Under the pieces are notes generated by a model, which worked only from the letters and a program-made list of their open reading frames with translations, ran no database searches and was not told the DNA's origin. Positions 63,999 through 64,000 of a DNA stretch of 64,000 nucleotides are shown piece after piece; position 1 is the first letter of the stretch, and each line of letters opens with the position of its first letter. Location of the stretch: positions 1 through 64,000 of the forward strand of contig JAEINY010000004.1 of the NCBI GenBank assembly GCA_016342595.1. Direction: 5' to 3'. A program made the position numbers and the translations under genes. Source of the stretch: Marinilabiliaceae bacterium. Lineage in GTDB: Bacteria > Bacteroidota > Bacteroidia > Bacteroidales > Marinilabiliaceae.

Positions 63999-64000
63999 TT

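Overview
The window is chromosomal DNA of a Bacteroidota bacterium, probably a free-living Bacteroidales/Marinilabiliales-type organism. Several things point there: promoters of the TTTG / TAnnTTTG type, weak ribosome binding sites, SusCD-era lipoproteins (GH20, GH92), HU-like DUF4469 and DUF4914 proteins, the fused thrA next to a phosphoglycerate-mutase-like homoserine kinase, ClpC, and long AT-rich intergenic regions. The DNA is a mosaic of housekeeping operons separated by gene-poor stretches full of dispersed repeats. No phage, plasmid, CRISPR array or complete insertion sequence is visible.

Layout. 0.5-3.6 kb: an XRE regulator with palindromic operators, pyrK-pyrD, and tRNA-Lys. 3.7-5.4 kb: a divergent pair of unknown genes whose shared intergenic region is filled with TTAAG motifs. 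5.5-11.8 kb: aminotransferase, Lnb/DUF4105-type membrane protein, serine hydrolase, GH20 hexosaminidase. 12-20 kb: three exported TPR proteins, gyrA and clpC. 20.4-25.8 kb: the threonine operon thrA-(homoserine kinase)-thrC, preceded by a promoter and a Thr/Ile-rich leader peptide that looks like a thrL attenuator. 25.8-34.3 kb is accessory: repeat-rich DNA, an LRR-Roc-COR (Roco) protein cut from its C-terminal domain by one in-frame TAG, a membrane metallophosphoesterase, and a lipoprotein gene broken by one in-frame TAA. 34.6-39.8 kb: GH92 mannosidase and HrpB helicase. 39.8-45.6 kb: small unknown genes, a His-rich exported protein, an XRE-cupin regulator, Sua5, a class II PurE and a DUF4914 protein. 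45.6-47.9 kb: debris of an Rhs/polymorphic-toxin locus with orphan immunity-like genes. 47.9-57.4 kb: a DUF3352-like/MORN protein, LTA-synthase-like sulfatase, asnA, an MFS transporter, and a CLC-F type transporter directly behind a fluoride riboswitch. 57.7-64 kb: small ORF, exported MsrA, rarA-kdsA, a chemoreceptor-like protein and a HU-like protein.

The strongest unexpected signals are: (1) a family of four short non-coding mobile elements (64-117 bp, TACC...GGTA ends, TAA/TTA 3-bp target duplications), one of them with its empty site preserved in a second copy of the surrounding repeat and one sitting exactly in a TAA stop codon; (2) the thr leader peptide; (3) the fluoride riboswitch that explains the CLC gene; (4) two genes split by single in-frame stops; (5) Rhs debris. 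Functional names rest on motif recognition only; no database search was possible.
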